A stretch of DNA of 64,000 nt from G963720475 sp963720475 (GCA_963720475.1 OY970394.1:1736001-1800000), one strand, 5' to 3'; shown: positions 42,514 through 51,501, counted from the first letter of the stretch. Translations and numbers: made by a program. The notes: generated by a model from the sequence alone, not told the origin.

Positions 42514-43536
42514 GTGACGAGCGACACGGCCAAGCCGACGACCGCAACCGAGTTCCGCGCCCGGATCGAGGCGCTCGAGGATGCCCATCTCTCACCTCTA
42601 GCCGCGCGCTCGTACCCCGCCGTACGCGTGGAACAGGAGGGCGACTCACCGGTGCGCACGCCATTCCAGCGCGACCGCGACAGGATCGTCCACTCGAAGG
42701 CCTTCCGCCGGCTGAAGCACAAGACGCAGGTGTTCATCGCGCCCGAGGGAGACCATTACCGCACGCGCTTGACCCACACGCTCGAGACATGCGGGATCGC
42801 GCGCACCGTTGCTCGCGGGCTCGCGCTCAACGAGGACCTGACGGAGGCGATTGGGCTCGGGCACGACCTCGGGCACCCGCCGTTCGGCCACATCGGCGAG
42901 GAGGTCCTCGACAATTGCCTCCAGGAGCGCTTCGGCGAGCGCTTCCGCCACAACCGCCACTCGCTGCGCGTCGTCGAGCACCTCGAGCGCGACGGTCGCG
43001 GCCTGAACCTCACAGCGCCCGTGCGCGACGGGATCCTCAAGCACTCGAGCGGGGAGGACGAGCCGCTGACGCTCGAGGGCAAGATCGTCCGGCTGGTCGA
43101 CCGCATCGCCTACATCAACCACGACATCGACGACGCGGTCCGCGCGGCAGTGCTCGCCTTCGAGGATCTCCCCTCCGGGCCGATCGGCGTGCTCGGCGAG
43201 ACCGGCTCGGCCCGGATCGACACGCTCGTCCGCGACCTCGTCGAGCGCTCGGCCGCGGCGGGCGACATCGTCCAGGGAGAGGAGGTCGGGGGCGCGATGA
43301 CCGAGCTGCGCGCGTTCATGTTCGAACGCGTCTACCTCGGCCCGGTCGCTCAGAGCGAGCACGCGCGCATCGAGCGCTTGCTGCGAGCGCTGTTCGAGCA
43401 CTACGCGGAGAATCTGCCCGCCCCCGCGACGCCCGGCGTGTCGGACGCGCAGCGCGTGACCGACTATCTCGCCGGCATGACCGACCGTTTCGCGATCCGC
43501 GCGTTCTCCGAGCTGTCCTTGCCGCGCGGGTTCTGA
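42514..43536 (+). CDS. dgt: Deoxyguanosinetriphosphate triphosphohydrolase-like protein
   Basis: HD-domain dNTP triphosphohydrolase of 340 residues, controlling the dNTP pool. It has TPFQRDRDRIVHSKAFRRLK, HKTQVFIAPEGDHYRTRLTH, the HD metal motif IGLGHDLGHPPFGHIGEE, FRHNRHSLRVVEHLE and DRIAYINHDIDDAV. GTG at 42514 follows the lipoprotein stop by 13 nt, with CAAAAT (42501-42506) 7 nt upstream. The stop abuts the dnaG GTG. The dgt-dnaG-rpoD order is common in actinobacteria. Confidence 0.92.
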   Translation: MTSDTAKPTTATEFRARIEALEDAHLSPLAARSYPAVRVEQEGDSPVRTPFQRDRDRIVHSKAFRRLKHKTQVFIAPEGDHYRTRLTHTLETCGIARTVARGLALNEDLTEAIGLGHDLGHPPFGHIGEEVLDNCLQERFGERFRHNRHSLRVVEHLERDGRGLNLTAPVRDGILKHSSGEDEPLTLEGKIVRLVDRIAYINHDIDDAVRAAVLAFEDLPSGPIGVLGETGSARIDTLVRDLVERSAAAGDIVQGEEVGGAMTELRAFMFERVYLGPVAQSEHARIERLLRALFEHYAENLPAPATPGVSDAQRVTDYLAGMTDRFAIRAFSELSLPRGF

Positions 43537-45291
43537 GTGGCGCTGTTCACCGCTGAATCGATCGAGCGCGTCAAGGACGCGGTCGACATGCTCGAGCTCG
43601 TCGGCGCGCGCACCGAGCTGCGCCGGGCCGGCACGCAGTGGATGGGGCGGTGCCCGTTTCACGATGAGCGCACCCCGTCGTTCTCGGTCAACGCCCAGGA
43701 CAAGCTCTATTACTGCTTCGGCTGCCAGGAGTCCGGCGACGCGATCAAGTTCGTCGAGCAGACCGAGGCGCTCGATTTCCCGCAGGCCGTCGAGTTCCTT
43801 GGCGACCGCTACGGCGTCGAGCTCGAGCGGGAGAAGGAGGACCCGCGCGCGGAGGAGCGCCGCCGCCGCCGCGATCGGCTGCTGGCTCTGCTCGAGCGCG
43901 TCACCACCTTCTACGAGCGTTTCCTGTGGGAGGCGGACGAATCGGAGAAGGCGCGTAATTACCTCGCGTCGCGTGGCTTGTCGGAAGCAGTGCTTCGCGA
44001 TTTCCGCATCGGCTACGCCCCAAGCGCCTGGGACCGGGTCCTCACGGCGGCGCAGCGCGACGGCTTCAAGCCCGATGAGCTCGCTGCGGCCGGCTTGGTC
44101 AAGCAGGGCCGCCGCGGTGGCATCTACGACGCCTTCCGCGAGCGGATCACCTTCCCGCTCGCCGACGGCCGGGGCAGGGTGCTCGGCTTCGGCGCGCGCG
44201 CGATGCGCGACGACCAGATGCCCAAGTACGTCAATACCGCCGAGACCGAGCTCTACCGCAAGGGCCGCCAGCTGTTCGGCCTCGACCGTGCCCGGGCGCC
44301 CGCGGCGAAGGCCGGCCGCGTCGTTGTGGTGGAGGGCTACACCGACGTGCTCGCGCTGCACCAGTCCGGTGTCACCGAGTCCGTGGCGGTGATGGGCACC
44401 GCGCTCACCTCGGAGCAGTTCGCCCAGCTCGCGCGCACCGCGCCGAGCGTGCTTCTCGCGCTCGACCCCGACCGCTCGGGTCAGGAGGCGATGCGCTCGG
44501 TCGCGCGCGGCGCAGACGAACGCGGCGTCGAGTTGCGCGTCGTCGAGCTACCGGAGGGACGGGATCCGGCCGAGCTCGTCGCGGAGAGTGGAGGAGAGGC
44601 GTTCGGCTCGCTGCTCGGCTCGACGCTGTCCGTGCCCGAGTTCGAGGCACGTCGCGTGATCGCGGAGGCAGACCTCTCGACGCCGCACGGAAAGGACAAA
44701 GCGCTCAATGCCCTCCGACCGGTGATCGCATCTGTCCCCGAAAAGAGCGCAACTCGGGACGAGTTGGTGCGTTTCGCCAGTGACAGGTTGGATGTTCCTT
44801 CCGAGTTCTTGGTGACAACGCTAGCTTCGCCCCCTGGCTCCGCCACTCGCCGCCCCTCCGGCGAGCCGCTTCACCTCGCCACGGCGGACGCCGTCGTCCG
44901 GGCGGAGCGGACGTTCCTCGCGATGTGTGTCGGCCTCGGAGCCGACGGCAAGGGCTACCTCGAGCGGATCGGCGACGACCATCTCTCGACCGGCTCCTTG
45001 CGCCGCGCGCGCGAGTGGCTGCTCGCCCACTTCGACTCGCCCCTCTCCGACCTGCCTTCCGACGACCCGACGCTCGTCGCGTCGGTATCGGAGATCGTCA
45101 TGCGCGCCGACGAGGAGTCGGCCGAGAGGGCAGTACTCGAGCTCGGCGTGCTGCAGCTCGACCTGCGCCGCGTCGACCGTCATCTGCGCGACGCCGATCG
45201 CGCCGGCGACCACGCCCGCCAGGCCGAGCTCCGCGCTGAGCGCGAGCGCCTGCGGGAGCAGATCGACACCGCGATGGGGGAGGCGACGTGA
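43537..45291 (+). CDS. dnaG: DNA primase
   Basis: Synthesises RNA primers at the replication fork with DnaB, 584 residues. The CHC2 zinc finger is CPFHDERTPSF ... YYCFGC (about residues 39-65). The catalytic core has FRERITFPLADGRGRVLGFG and MPKYVNTAETELYRKGRQLF, and the TOPRIM part VVVEGYTDVLALHQSGV and LLALDPDRSGQEAMRS. The C-terminal helicase-binding region (about 430-580) ends in a long R/E/A/L helix. GTG at 43537 directly follows the dgt stop; the stop overlaps the rpoD GTG (GTGA). Confidence 0.95.
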   Translation: MALFTAESIERVKDAVDMLELVGARTELRRAGTQWMGRCPFHDERTPSFSVNAQDKLYYCFGCQESGDAIKFVEQTEALDFPQAVEFLGDRYGVELEREKEDPRAEERRRRRDRLLALLERVTTFYERFLWEADESEKARNYLASRGLSEAVLRDFRIGYAPSAWDRVLTAAQRDGFKPDELAAAGLVKQGRRGGIYDAFRERITFPLADGRGRVLGFGARAMRDDQMPKYVNTAETELYRKGRQLFGLDRARAPAAKAGRVVVVEGYTDVLALHQSGVTESVAVMGTALTSEQFAQLARTAPSVLLALDPDRSGQEAMRSVARGADERGVELRVVELPEGRDPAELVAESGGEAFGSLLGSTLSVPEFEARRVIAEADLSTPHGKDKALNALRPVIASVPEKSATRDELVRFASDRLDVPSEFLVTTLASPPGSATRRPSGEPLHLATADAVVRAERTFLAMCVGLGADGKGYLERIGDDHLSTGSLRRAREWLLAHFDSPLSDLPSDDPTLVASVSEIVMRADEESAERAVLELGVLQLDLRRVDRHLRDADRAGDHARQAELRAERERLREQIDTAMGEAT

Positions 45292-46202
45292 GCGCCACGA
45301 CGCTCGCCCCAGCCGCCTTCGACGAACCCTCGCTCGGGCTCAGCTCGGTCACGGACGATTCGTCGGCGGCGGTCGACGACGCGGTCAAGGCCTACCTTCG
45401 CCGCATCGGCCGCTACCGCCTGCTCACCCGCGAGGACGAGGTGCGGCTCGCCAAGCGCGTCGGCCAAAACGACATGGCCGCGAAGAACGCCCTCATCGAG
45501 GCGAACCTGCGCCTCGTCGTCTCGATCGCCAAGCGCTACAGCGGCAACGGGCTGTCGCTGCTCGACCTGATCCAGGAGGGCAACATGGGCCTGATCCGCG
45601 CCGTCGAGAAGTTCGACTGGGAGCGCGGGTTCAAGTTCTCGACGTATGCGACCTGGTGGATCCGCCAAGCGGTGACGCGCGCGATCGCCGACCAGTCGCG
45701 CACGATTCGGATTCCGGTGCACATGGTCGAGCGGATGAACCGCGCGACACGCGCGCGGCGCAAGCTCTTCCAGGACCTCGGCCGCGAGCCGACGGCGACC
45801 GAGGTCGCCGCGACGATCGAGGACACGACGGCGGAGGAGGTCGAGGATCTTTGGAAGATCGGCCAGACCCCGGTCTCGCTCGAGACCCCGGTGGGCGCCG
45901 ACGACGGTGACGCCCGCCTCGCCGACTTCGTTCCCGACGCCGACAACAAGCGTCCCCTGGAACAGGTTGCGGCCGCCGCCCGGCTAAGCGACCTCGCCCA
46001 GATCCTGGAGACGCTGCCGTGGCGTGAGCGGCGCGTGCTCGAACTGCGCTACGGGCTTTCCGGCGACCGTCCGATGACGCTCGAGAGCATCGGCAACGAG
46101 GTCGGCGTCACGCGCGAGCGAGTCCGCCAGATCGAGACCCGCACGCTCGCCCGCCTGAAGCGCTCGGCCGACGTGGGCCGCCTCGAGCCGGTGCCTGACT
46201 AG
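45288..46202 (+). CDS. rpoD: RNA polymerase sigma factor RpoD/SigA family
   Basis: Sigma-70 factor of 304 residues with regions 1.2 to 4.2. It shows DAVKAYLRRIGRYRLLTRED, NLRLVVSIAKRYSGNGLSLL, IQEGNMGLIRAVEKFDWERG, FSTYATWWIRQAVTRAIADQ, IRIPVHMVERMNR, region 3, and region 4 with LRYGLSGDRPMTLESIG and VTRERVRQIETRTLARLK. The long acidic region 1.1 is absent, as in many actinobacterial principal sigma factors. Its place after dgt-dnaG suggests it is the principal factor. GTG at 45288 is coupled to dnaG. A LexA-type box lies directly after the stop. Confidence 0.93.
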   Translation: MSATTLAPAAFDEPSLGLSSVTDDSSAAVDDAVKAYLRRIGRYRLLTREDEVRLAKRVGQNDMAAKNALIEANLRLVVSIAKRYSGNGLSLLDLIQEGNMGLIRAVEKFDWERGFKFSTYATWWIRQAVTRAIADQSRTIRIPVHMVERMNRATRARRKLFQDLGREPTATEVAATIEDTTAEEVEDLWKIGQTPVSLETPVGADDGDARLADFVPDADNKRPLEQVAAAARLSDLAQILETLPWRERRVLELRYGLSGDRPMTLESIGNEVGVTRERVRQIETRTLARLKRSADVGRLEPVPD

Positions 46203-46216
46203 CGAACGTCTGTTCG
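46203..46216. promoter_or_regulatory. LexA-type box upstream of the HTH-HNH gene
   Basis: CGAACGTCTGTTCG has both CGAAC and GTTCG half-sites with 4-nt spacing, as in the two mutasome boxes. It begins right after the rpoD stop and ends 34 nt before the ATG of the next gene. The spacer (GTCT) is one step from the consensus. Confidence 0.7.
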
Positions 46217-46250
46217 CTTTTCCGTCCGGTCTGGGCGGGAGAATCGGTGA

Positions 46251-46944
46251 ATGGAAAAGGACTTCCTGGAGCGGTGTTTGGCGGAGGGGATGTCTCTTGC
46301 TGCGATTGGGGACCAGGAGGGGCTCGACGCGACCACGGTTGGCTACTGGCTCGCGAAGCACGGCCTCACAGCCGCCGGCCACGCGCGACACCGGGCCAGA
46401 GGGGCGATTCCGCGCACTCAGCTGGAGACACTGGTCAACGAAGGACTGACGACCCGGGAGATTGCCGAGCGGGTCGACCGGAGCCAGGGCACGATTCGCC
46501 ATTGGTTACGCGAGTACGGCTTGAAGACGACCCGCGCAGCTCGACGTGGCCTCACCAGCTCCGCTGCGGCCGAGAAATACGAGCTGCGAGAGTGCGGGAC
46601 CCATGGCGAAGTGCTTTTCGTGCGCGAAGGTCGTGGGTATTACCGTTGCACTCGATGCCGCATGGATCGGGTTGCCGCCCGACGAAGAAGGCTCAAGGAG
46701 ACGTTGGTGCCCGAGGCCGGCGGCGTCTGCGTTTTGTGTGGGTACGACCGCTACATCGGAGCGCTCGAGTTCCATCACGTCGACCCGAGAACGAAGTCAT
46801 TTGGGCTGGGTAGCCGAGGCCTGACCCGCTCGATCGCTCGACTCCGCGTCGAGGCGATGAAATGCGTTCTACTGGTGCGCCAATTGCCACTCCGAGGTTG
46901 AGGCGGGTATCGTGAGTGTCGACAATTCGAAACGGGCCGTCTGA
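46251..46944 (+). CDS. HTH-HTH-HNH nuclease-like protein, frame break near 46878
   Basis: About 230 residues. Two helix-turn-helix segments come first (about 4-38, LERCLAEGMSLAAIGDQEGL; about 53-92, LETLVNEGLTTREIAERVDR). A zinc-ribbon-like part (RECGTHGEVLF, YYRCTRCRMDRVAARRRR) and an HNH domain follow (GVCVLCGYDRY, ALEFHHVDPRTKSFGLGSRG, TRSIARLRVEAMKCVLL). One extra G after GTTCTACTG moves the frame; corrected, it reads LCANCHSEVEAGIVSVDNSK and stops at 46944, completing the HNH zinc ligands. Uncorrected, it would end at 46901 without the last Cys/His. A LexA-type box lies upstream, so damage control is likely. Target and role unknown. Confidence 0.78.
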
Positions 46945-46982
46945 GTTCCCGGCCCCGCGAAACACAAGCCCAGCACACGCGA

Positions 46983-47054
46983 TCCGGGGTGGCCGATAGG
47001 TAAGGCATCGCCCTGTTAAGGCGCTCAATGTGGGTTCGAATCCCACCCCCGGAG
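46983..47054 (+). tRNA. tRNA-Asn (anticodon GTT)
   Basis: A full cloverleaf: acceptor TCCGGGG (46983-46989) with CCCCGGA (47047-47053), D-arm GCC/GGC around GATAGGTAA, anticodon loop CTGTTAA, T-arm GTGGG-TTCGAAT-CCCAC and discriminator G. No CCA is encoded. It is 72 nt long. The glycosyltransferase gene on the other strand ends 2 nt beyond. Confidence 0.93.
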
Positions 47055-47056
47055 CT

Positions 47057-48271
47057 TCAGCCAGAGAACGCTTCCAGCGCGTCTGCGGCTGCTACGCCGC
47101 CAGGCCTTCGCGCTGCCCACGTTGCGAGCTCGCTCGCTCGCCGAGAAAGACCCGTATCGCTTAGCACGCGTCGTGTGGCGAGCCGGACCCCTCGCGCTGA
47201 CGCGAGCCGCTTCGGCAGTGAAACCCCCGCTCCCGCCCACGCAACCCGCGCCGCGTTCTCCGCCATGTCGCCCGCCGCCGGCGAGCAAACCACCGGCACC
47301 CCGCAGGCGAGCGCACGTGCGACCGTGCCGTGGCCGCCATGGCACACGACCGCGGAGCAGTGCGGCATCGTGCGCGCGTAGGAGAGCCAGTCCACGACGC
47401 GCGCGTTCGCGGGCACCTCGAAGGAGCCCGACGGCGGCCGGCGGTTCGTGGTCGCGATCACCCGAACCCGCTCCTCCGCCAGCCCCTCCAAGGTCGCCAG
47501 CAAGAGCCGCTGCTCCGGATCCTGCGACGTGCTCGGCGCGACGAGCACCAGCGGGTCCTCGCCCGGTGGCAGCTCCACCTCGTCGAAGGGCTGCTCCCAC
47601 AGCAACGGACCGGTCACGCGCACCGATGGGGACGGGTCATGGCGGGGGTACTCGAGCTGAGGGAAGGTGGCGACGAGTACGAGCTCGCGCGACATCCCCG
47701 CGTGAAAACGGTCGAGCGGTGCGAGCCCGACCCGTTCGCGGGCGGCGTTCAGCTCGTCGCGACCCCGCCGCAGCCCGATGCCGACGAGCGGATCAGCGGC
47801 CTGCCACAGCCAACGTCCCACGGGTGTTCGCGGGAGCCGGGCGCCGATCGAATAGACCGGGAACCCGGGCTCCGCCGTCTGGAGCACGTGCGGCACGAGC
47901 GTCGCGAGCGGGACGCCCTCGCGCTCGGCGGCGAGCGCGGGCGCGATCGTCAGCACATCGGCGACGATCGCGTCGGGGGTGAACTCGCGCACCAGCGGAC
48001 GCGTCTCAGCAGTAGCCCGCACGGCCGCCTCGTAGGCGTCCGCCGTGCGCGACTCGCCCTCGCGCGGGAAGACTTCGTATTCGGGCGCGGCCGCGAACGT
48101 CATCCCCTCCCGCTCGACGTGTTCGCGCCAGTCCGCCCACGTCTGCAGGCAGACCTCGTGGCCGCGCGCGACGAGCTCTCGCCCGAGCGCGATCGCCGGG
48201 AACGCGTGACCCGGATCGCCGAACGCCGCAAGCAGGAAGCGGCGCCGCTCGCTTGAGGCCGGCGCGCTCAG
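47057..48271 (-). CDS. GT1-family glycosyltransferase starting at CTG
   Basis: A 404-residue UDP-glycosyltransferase-like enzyme (GT-B fold, MGT/erythromycin type). The N-terminus is RRFLLAAFGDPGHAFPAIAL then ELVARGHEV, and the donor-binding half has HCSAVVCHGGHGTVARALAC then GVPVVCSPAAGDMAENAARV. No ATG, GTG or TTG precedes the first strand. The only fitting start is CTG at 48271, which overlaps the stop of the upstream flavin-type oxidoreductase as CTGA. The acceptor may be a lipid or small metabolite; unknown. Confidence 0.8.
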   Translation of the reverse strand: MSAPASSERRRFLLAAFGDPGHAFPAIALGRELVARGHEVCLQTWADWREHVEREGMTFAAAPEYEVFPREGESRTADAYEAAVRATAETRPLVREFTPDAIVADVLTIAPALAAEREGVPLATLVPHVLQTAEPGFPVYSIGARLPRTPVGRWLWQAADPLVGIGLRRGRDELNAARERVGLAPLDRFHAGMSRELVLVATFPQLEYPRHDPSPSVRVTGPLLWEQPFDEVELPPGEDPLVLVAPSTSQDPEQRLLLATLEGLAEERVRVIATTNRRPPSGSFEVPANARVVDWLSYARTMPHCSAVVCHGGHGTVARALACGVPVVCSPAAGDMAENAARVAWAGAGVSLPKRLASARGVRLATRRVLSDTGLSRRASELATWAARRPGGVAAADALEAFSG

Positions 48272-49311
48272 GCCGCGAGCTCGGCCATCGTCCGCATGAT
48301 CGACCGGCGGCCGTCGGCGTCGAACGCCATCGGCGCGACGTTCAGGGTGCCGACCCCCGCCTCGCGCCACGCCTCGAGCCGCTCGCCGATCCGCTCCTTC
48401 GGCCCACAAAGGGTCACGGTGTCGATCAGCTCCGGCGGAAGCGCCGCGGCCGCCTCGTCCTTCTTGCCGTCGAGGTAGAGCGTCTGGACCTCCTCGGCGG
48501 CGTCGTCGAAGCCGAGCCGGCGGACGAGCGCGTTGTAGAAGTTCTTCTCGCGCGAACCCATCCCGCCGATGTAGAGCGCAAGGATCGGGCGCATCGAGTT
48601 GTGCGCGACCTCGAGGTCATCGCCGACGAAGACGTTGACGCTCGGGGCGATGTCGAAGTTCGACGCGTAGTCGAGCGTCCGCCCGGCGCGCTCGGCGCCC
48701 TCCTCGAGCAGCTTCTTCGAATCGTCCACGCGCTCGGGGGCGAAGAAGATCGGCATCCAGCCATCGGCGATCTCGCCGGTCAGCTGGGTGTTCTTCGGGC
48801 CGATCGCCGCGATGTAGACCGGCACCTGCTCCTGCACCGGGCCGATCATCAGCTTCAGCGCCTTGCCCGGACCGTCGGGCAGCGGGAGCGTGTACGCCTC
48901 GCCGTCGTAGGTCAGGCGTTCGCGCGCGAGCGCCTTGCGCACGATCTCGACGTACTCGCGCGTGCGCTGCAACTGCTTGGCGAAGCGCTGGCCGTGCCAG
49001 CCCTCGGCCACCTGCGGACCCGAAGAGCCGATGCCGAGGATGAAGCGTCCGCCAGAGAGCTGATCGAGGGTCGCGGCCGTCATCGCCGTCATCGCGGGGG
49101 AGCGCGCCGGCATCTGGAAGATCCCCGAGCCGAGCCTGATCTTCGAGGTCTGTCCGGCGAGCCAAGCGAGCACGGTCGCCGTGTCGGAGCCGTAGGCCTC
49201 GGCGGCCCAGACTGAGTCGTAGCCGAGCGATTCGGCCTCCTGGACCAGCTCCAGCTGCTGCTCGGAAGTGAGGCCGAGACCCCAGTAGCCGACGCTCAAA
49301 CCCAGTCGCAT
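48268..49311 (-). CDS. LLM-class F420-dependent oxidoreductase
   Basis: Luciferase-like TIM-barrel oxidoreductase of 347 residues, probably using F420, as is common in this phylum. It has MRLGLSVGYWGLGLTSEQQL, SLGYDSVWAAEAYGSDTATV, ARSPAMTAMTAATLDQLSGG then RFILGIGSSGPQVAEGWHG, and VYIAAIGPKNTQLTGEIADG. The substrate is unknown. ATG at 49311; the stop overlaps the CTG start of the glycosyltransferase, so the two are coupled. Confidence 0.88.
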   Translation of the reverse strand: MRLGLSVGYWGLGLTSEQQLELVQEAESLGYDSVWAAEAYGSDTATVLAWLAGQTSKIRLGSGIFQMPARSPAMTAMTAATLDQLSGGRFILGIGSSGPQVAEGWHGQRFAKQLQRTREYVEIVRKALARERLTYDGEAYTLPLPDGPGKALKLMIGPVQEQVPVYIAAIGPKNTQLTGEIADGWMPIFFAPERVDDSKKLLEEGAERAGRTLDYASNFDIAPSVNVFVGDDLEVAHNSMRPILALYIGGMGSREKNFYNALVRRLGFDDAAEEVQTLYLDGKKDEAAAALPPELIDTVTLCGPKERIGERLEAWREAGVGTLNVAPMAFDADGRRSIMRTMAELAA

Positions 49312-49426
49312 GCAAGTTCCCTTTCAGCCGGAGGAAGTCGTTGGAGACAGCAGACGAGGGCCCTTATCCTTTGCCGCCCCAAGTCCGAGCGCGAATCCTA
49401 TGTAAGTCGGGCTGGGAGGCCCCTAA

Positions 49427-50101
49427 ATGCGCGAGCGAGACACCAGAAAGCCGGCCGAGCGCCTCAGGTACGCGATCGAGTGCATGCCGCTCGAGACCAA
49501 GCGCGCCATGCTCGAGGGCGTCCGTGCGAACCCGATCATCGTCGGCGCCTACGTCGACGGCGACGGGGGCATCTGCCCGATGCTGGCCGCGCACCGAAAC
49601 GGCGGCCGGACGAACTTCGCCACCTTCGCCCGCGCCTGGGACCGCTACACGGATGCAGACGCCCGTGCGCGCCGAGCGACCGAGCGCGAGCTGCGGACCT
49701 TGACCACCATGCTCGAGGCTTCCGCCAACGACGACTCCGGGATCCGCGGCCCGCTGGGCGATGCCGTCGCGGAGCACAACGCGCTCGTCGACCGGCGTAC
49801 CGCCGAGGAGGCCGACTCACCGCGGACTTGGCTGGACGAGGCCGAAGAGGATCTCGGCGCGGCGTCGCAGCGCGAGCGCAAGCGCTTCCGCAGGGCCACT
49901 CGTCGCCGCGCCCGCCCGCACGACACCGGCGAGCGCCACCGCGGCGCCGAACTGCGCGGCCGCCACGGCTGGGCCTGGCTGCGCGTCTTCCGCCGCTACG
50001 ACGACTACGAGGCCGCGCTCGAGCGCCTCGACGAGCTCCAGCGCGAGATGTCCCCGGCGGCACCCGCCGAGGACCCGCACGCAGAGCACTCGCTCGCGTA
50101 G
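49427..50101 (+). CDS. Conserved hypothetical protein
   Basis: A 224-residue soluble protein I cannot assign. The most structured part is at the start (MPLETKRAMLEGVRANPIIV, then GAYVDGDGGICPMLAAHRNG and FATFARAWDRYTDADARARR). The rest is helical and rich in Arg, Glu and Ala, with charged stretches near 150-175 (RERKRFRRATRRRARPH) that could bind nucleic acid. GGGAGG before the ATG gives a good ribosome site. Divergent from the LLM oxidoreductase. Confidence 0.62.
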   Translation: MRERDTRKPAERLRYAIECMPLETKRAMLEGVRANPIIVGAYVDGDGGICPMLAAHRNGGRTNFATFARAWDRYTDADARARRATERELRTLTTMLEASANDDSGIRGPLGDAVAEHNALVDRRTAEEADSPRTWLDEAEEDLGAASQRERKRFRRATRRRARPHDTGERHRGAELRGRHGWAWLRVFRRYDDYEAALERLDELQREMSPAAPAEDPHAEHSLA

Positions 50102-50150
50102 CGACGTTCACCCGGCCGTGGCGCCTCGTCCGTACCCCGGGCAACGCAGC

Positions 50151-50717
50151 ATGCGCCTCCCTGACAGCGCCCACAGCTCGCGACCGTGGCGAATCCACGA
50201 GATCGCGCCGGACTTCCGCCTCGAGGACGCCTGGGCGCTGCCCGCATCGGGCGAGCGTGACGACTTCCCAAGGCTCGTGCGGCATTTCGCCGAGGGCGAT
50301 CCGTCGCAGAGCCCCTCGCGAGCCGTTCGAGGGCTCTTCGCGCTGCGCTGGAAGCTCGGCGAGCTCTTCGGCTGGGACGGCGACGACTCCCAGGCGCCCA
50401 CACTGCGCGGCCGCCTGCCTGAGGAACTCCGAGCCAATCCGGGTCCCGAATTCGACGCGCTGCCGTTCACCTCGCTCTACCTGCTCGACGATGAATGGGC
50501 AGCGGAGGTCTCCAACAGCACGATGCAAGGCGTTCTCCACCTCGGTTGGGTCCCCGATGGCAGCGGCGAGTACCGTGGCCAGATGGCCGTGCTCGTCAAG
50601 CCGAACGGTCTTTTCGGCAGGGCCTACATGGAGGCGATCAAGCCTTTCCGGCACCTGATCGTCTACCCGGCGCTGATCCGCCAGGCCGGGCGGGATTGGG
50701 CCGCGGGCGCGAGCTAG
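50151..50717 (+). CDS. DUF2867 family protein
   Basis: A 188-residue protein of the DUF2867 family, a helix-grip (START-like) fold with unknown ligand. Visible segments are SRPWRIHEIAPDFRLEDAWA, GLFALRWKLGELFGWDGDD, PFTSLYLLDDEWAAEVSNST, TMQGVLHLGWV and YMEAIKPFRHLIVYPALIRQ. ATG at 50151 lies 50 nt after the preceding stop. Its stop overlaps the convergent SDR gene by 4 nt. Confidence 0.78.
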   Translation: MRLPDSAHSSRPWRIHEIAPDFRLEDAWALPASGERDDFPRLVRHFAEGDPSQSPSRAVRGLFALRWKLGELFGWDGDDSQAPTLRGRLPEELRANPGPEFDALPFTSLYLLDDEWAAEVSNSTMQGVLHLGWVPDGSGEYRGQMAVLVKPNGLFGRAYMEAIKPFRHLIVYPALIRQAGRDWAAGAS

Positions 50718-51433
50718 AGCGCGTCGCCCGGCCGGATGAACTGAAGCTCCGGGACGATGCAGGCCTTCGTCGTCGAGAGCAGGAAGCGGATGCCCTCGGC
50801 GATGTCCTCCGGCTGGATCATGTCGTCCTTCTCGACGCCGTCGACCCAGTCGGTCATCGGGGTGGCCACGAAGCCGGGGCAGATCGCCGTCACCTGGATG
50901 CCAGACTCCGACAGCTCCTTGTGCGCCGCCTGGCTGAGCCCGACGACGCCGAACTTCGTCGCCGAGTAGGCGGCGAGCCAGCCCTGGCCGAACTTGCCCG
51001 CGATCGATGCGGTGTTGGCGATCAGCGCCTTGCCGTGCTCGGCGCCCGCCTCCTTCAGCATCGGGATGCTCTCGCGCATCACGAGATAGACGGCGCGCAG
51101 GTTCACGTCGAGCTGCATGTCGAGCTTCTTCGTCTCGTGGTCCGCGATCGCTCCGCCGATCCCGACGCCGGCATTGTTGATCAGGACGTCCATGCGGCCG
51201 AAGCGGTCCTTGTGGGCGGCGATGACGCCCTTCAGCTCGTCCTCGTCGGCCATGTTGCCCGGCGCCGCTTGGGCGTCGAGACCCGCCTCGGTGAGCTCGT
51301 TGACCGCGGCCTCGAGCTTGTCCGGACGGCGCGCTGAGACGGTCAGGCCGTAGCCCAGCTCGCCCAGCATGCGCGCTGTCGCGAGCCCGATCCCGCTGGA
51401 GCCTCCGGTGACGAGTGCGGCGCGGTCGGCCAT
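50714..51433 (-). CDS. Short-chain dehydrogenase/reductase
   Basis: NAD(P)-dependent classical SDR of 239 residues. It has the cofactor motif TGGSSGIG near residue 9, NNAG in VLINNAGVGIGG, the catalytic Ser in NTASIAGKFG and YxxxK in AAYSATKFGVVGLSQ, then ICPGFVATPMTD. The substrate is unknown. ATG at 51433 is preceded on the minus strand by TAGGGT, 8 nt upstream. Divergent from the thioredoxin-like lipoprotein. Confidence 0.9.
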   Translation of the reverse strand: MADRAALVTGGSSGIGLATARMLGELGYGLTVSARRPDKLEAAVNELTEAGLDAQAAPGNMADEDELKGVIAAHKDRFGRMDVLINNAGVGIGGAIADHETKKLDMQLDVNLRAVYLVMRESIPMLKEAGAEHGKALIANTASIAGKFGQGWLAAYSATKFGVVGLSQAAHKELSESGIQVTAICPGFVATPMTDWVDGVEKDDMIQPEDIAEGIRFLLSTTKACIVPELQFIRPGDAL

Positions 51434-51441
51434 CGGCGCGC

Positions 51442-51447
51442 ACCCTA
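51442..51447 (-). promoter_or_regulatory. Candidate -10 hexamer of the SDR gene
   Basis: On the minus strand TAGGGT ends 8 nt before the ATG at 51433. Confidence 0.45.
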
Positions 51448-51489
51448 TACGCCGGGTGGCAATCGGGGTCGCCGCGGTCGCGGATTGCT

Positions 51490-51495
51490 TACGCT
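51490..51495 (+). promoter_or_regulatory. Candidate -10 hexamer of the thioredoxin-like gene
   Basis: TACGCT ends 6 nt before the ATG at 51502. Confidence 0.5.
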
Positions 51496-51501
51496 TCGCC
51501 C

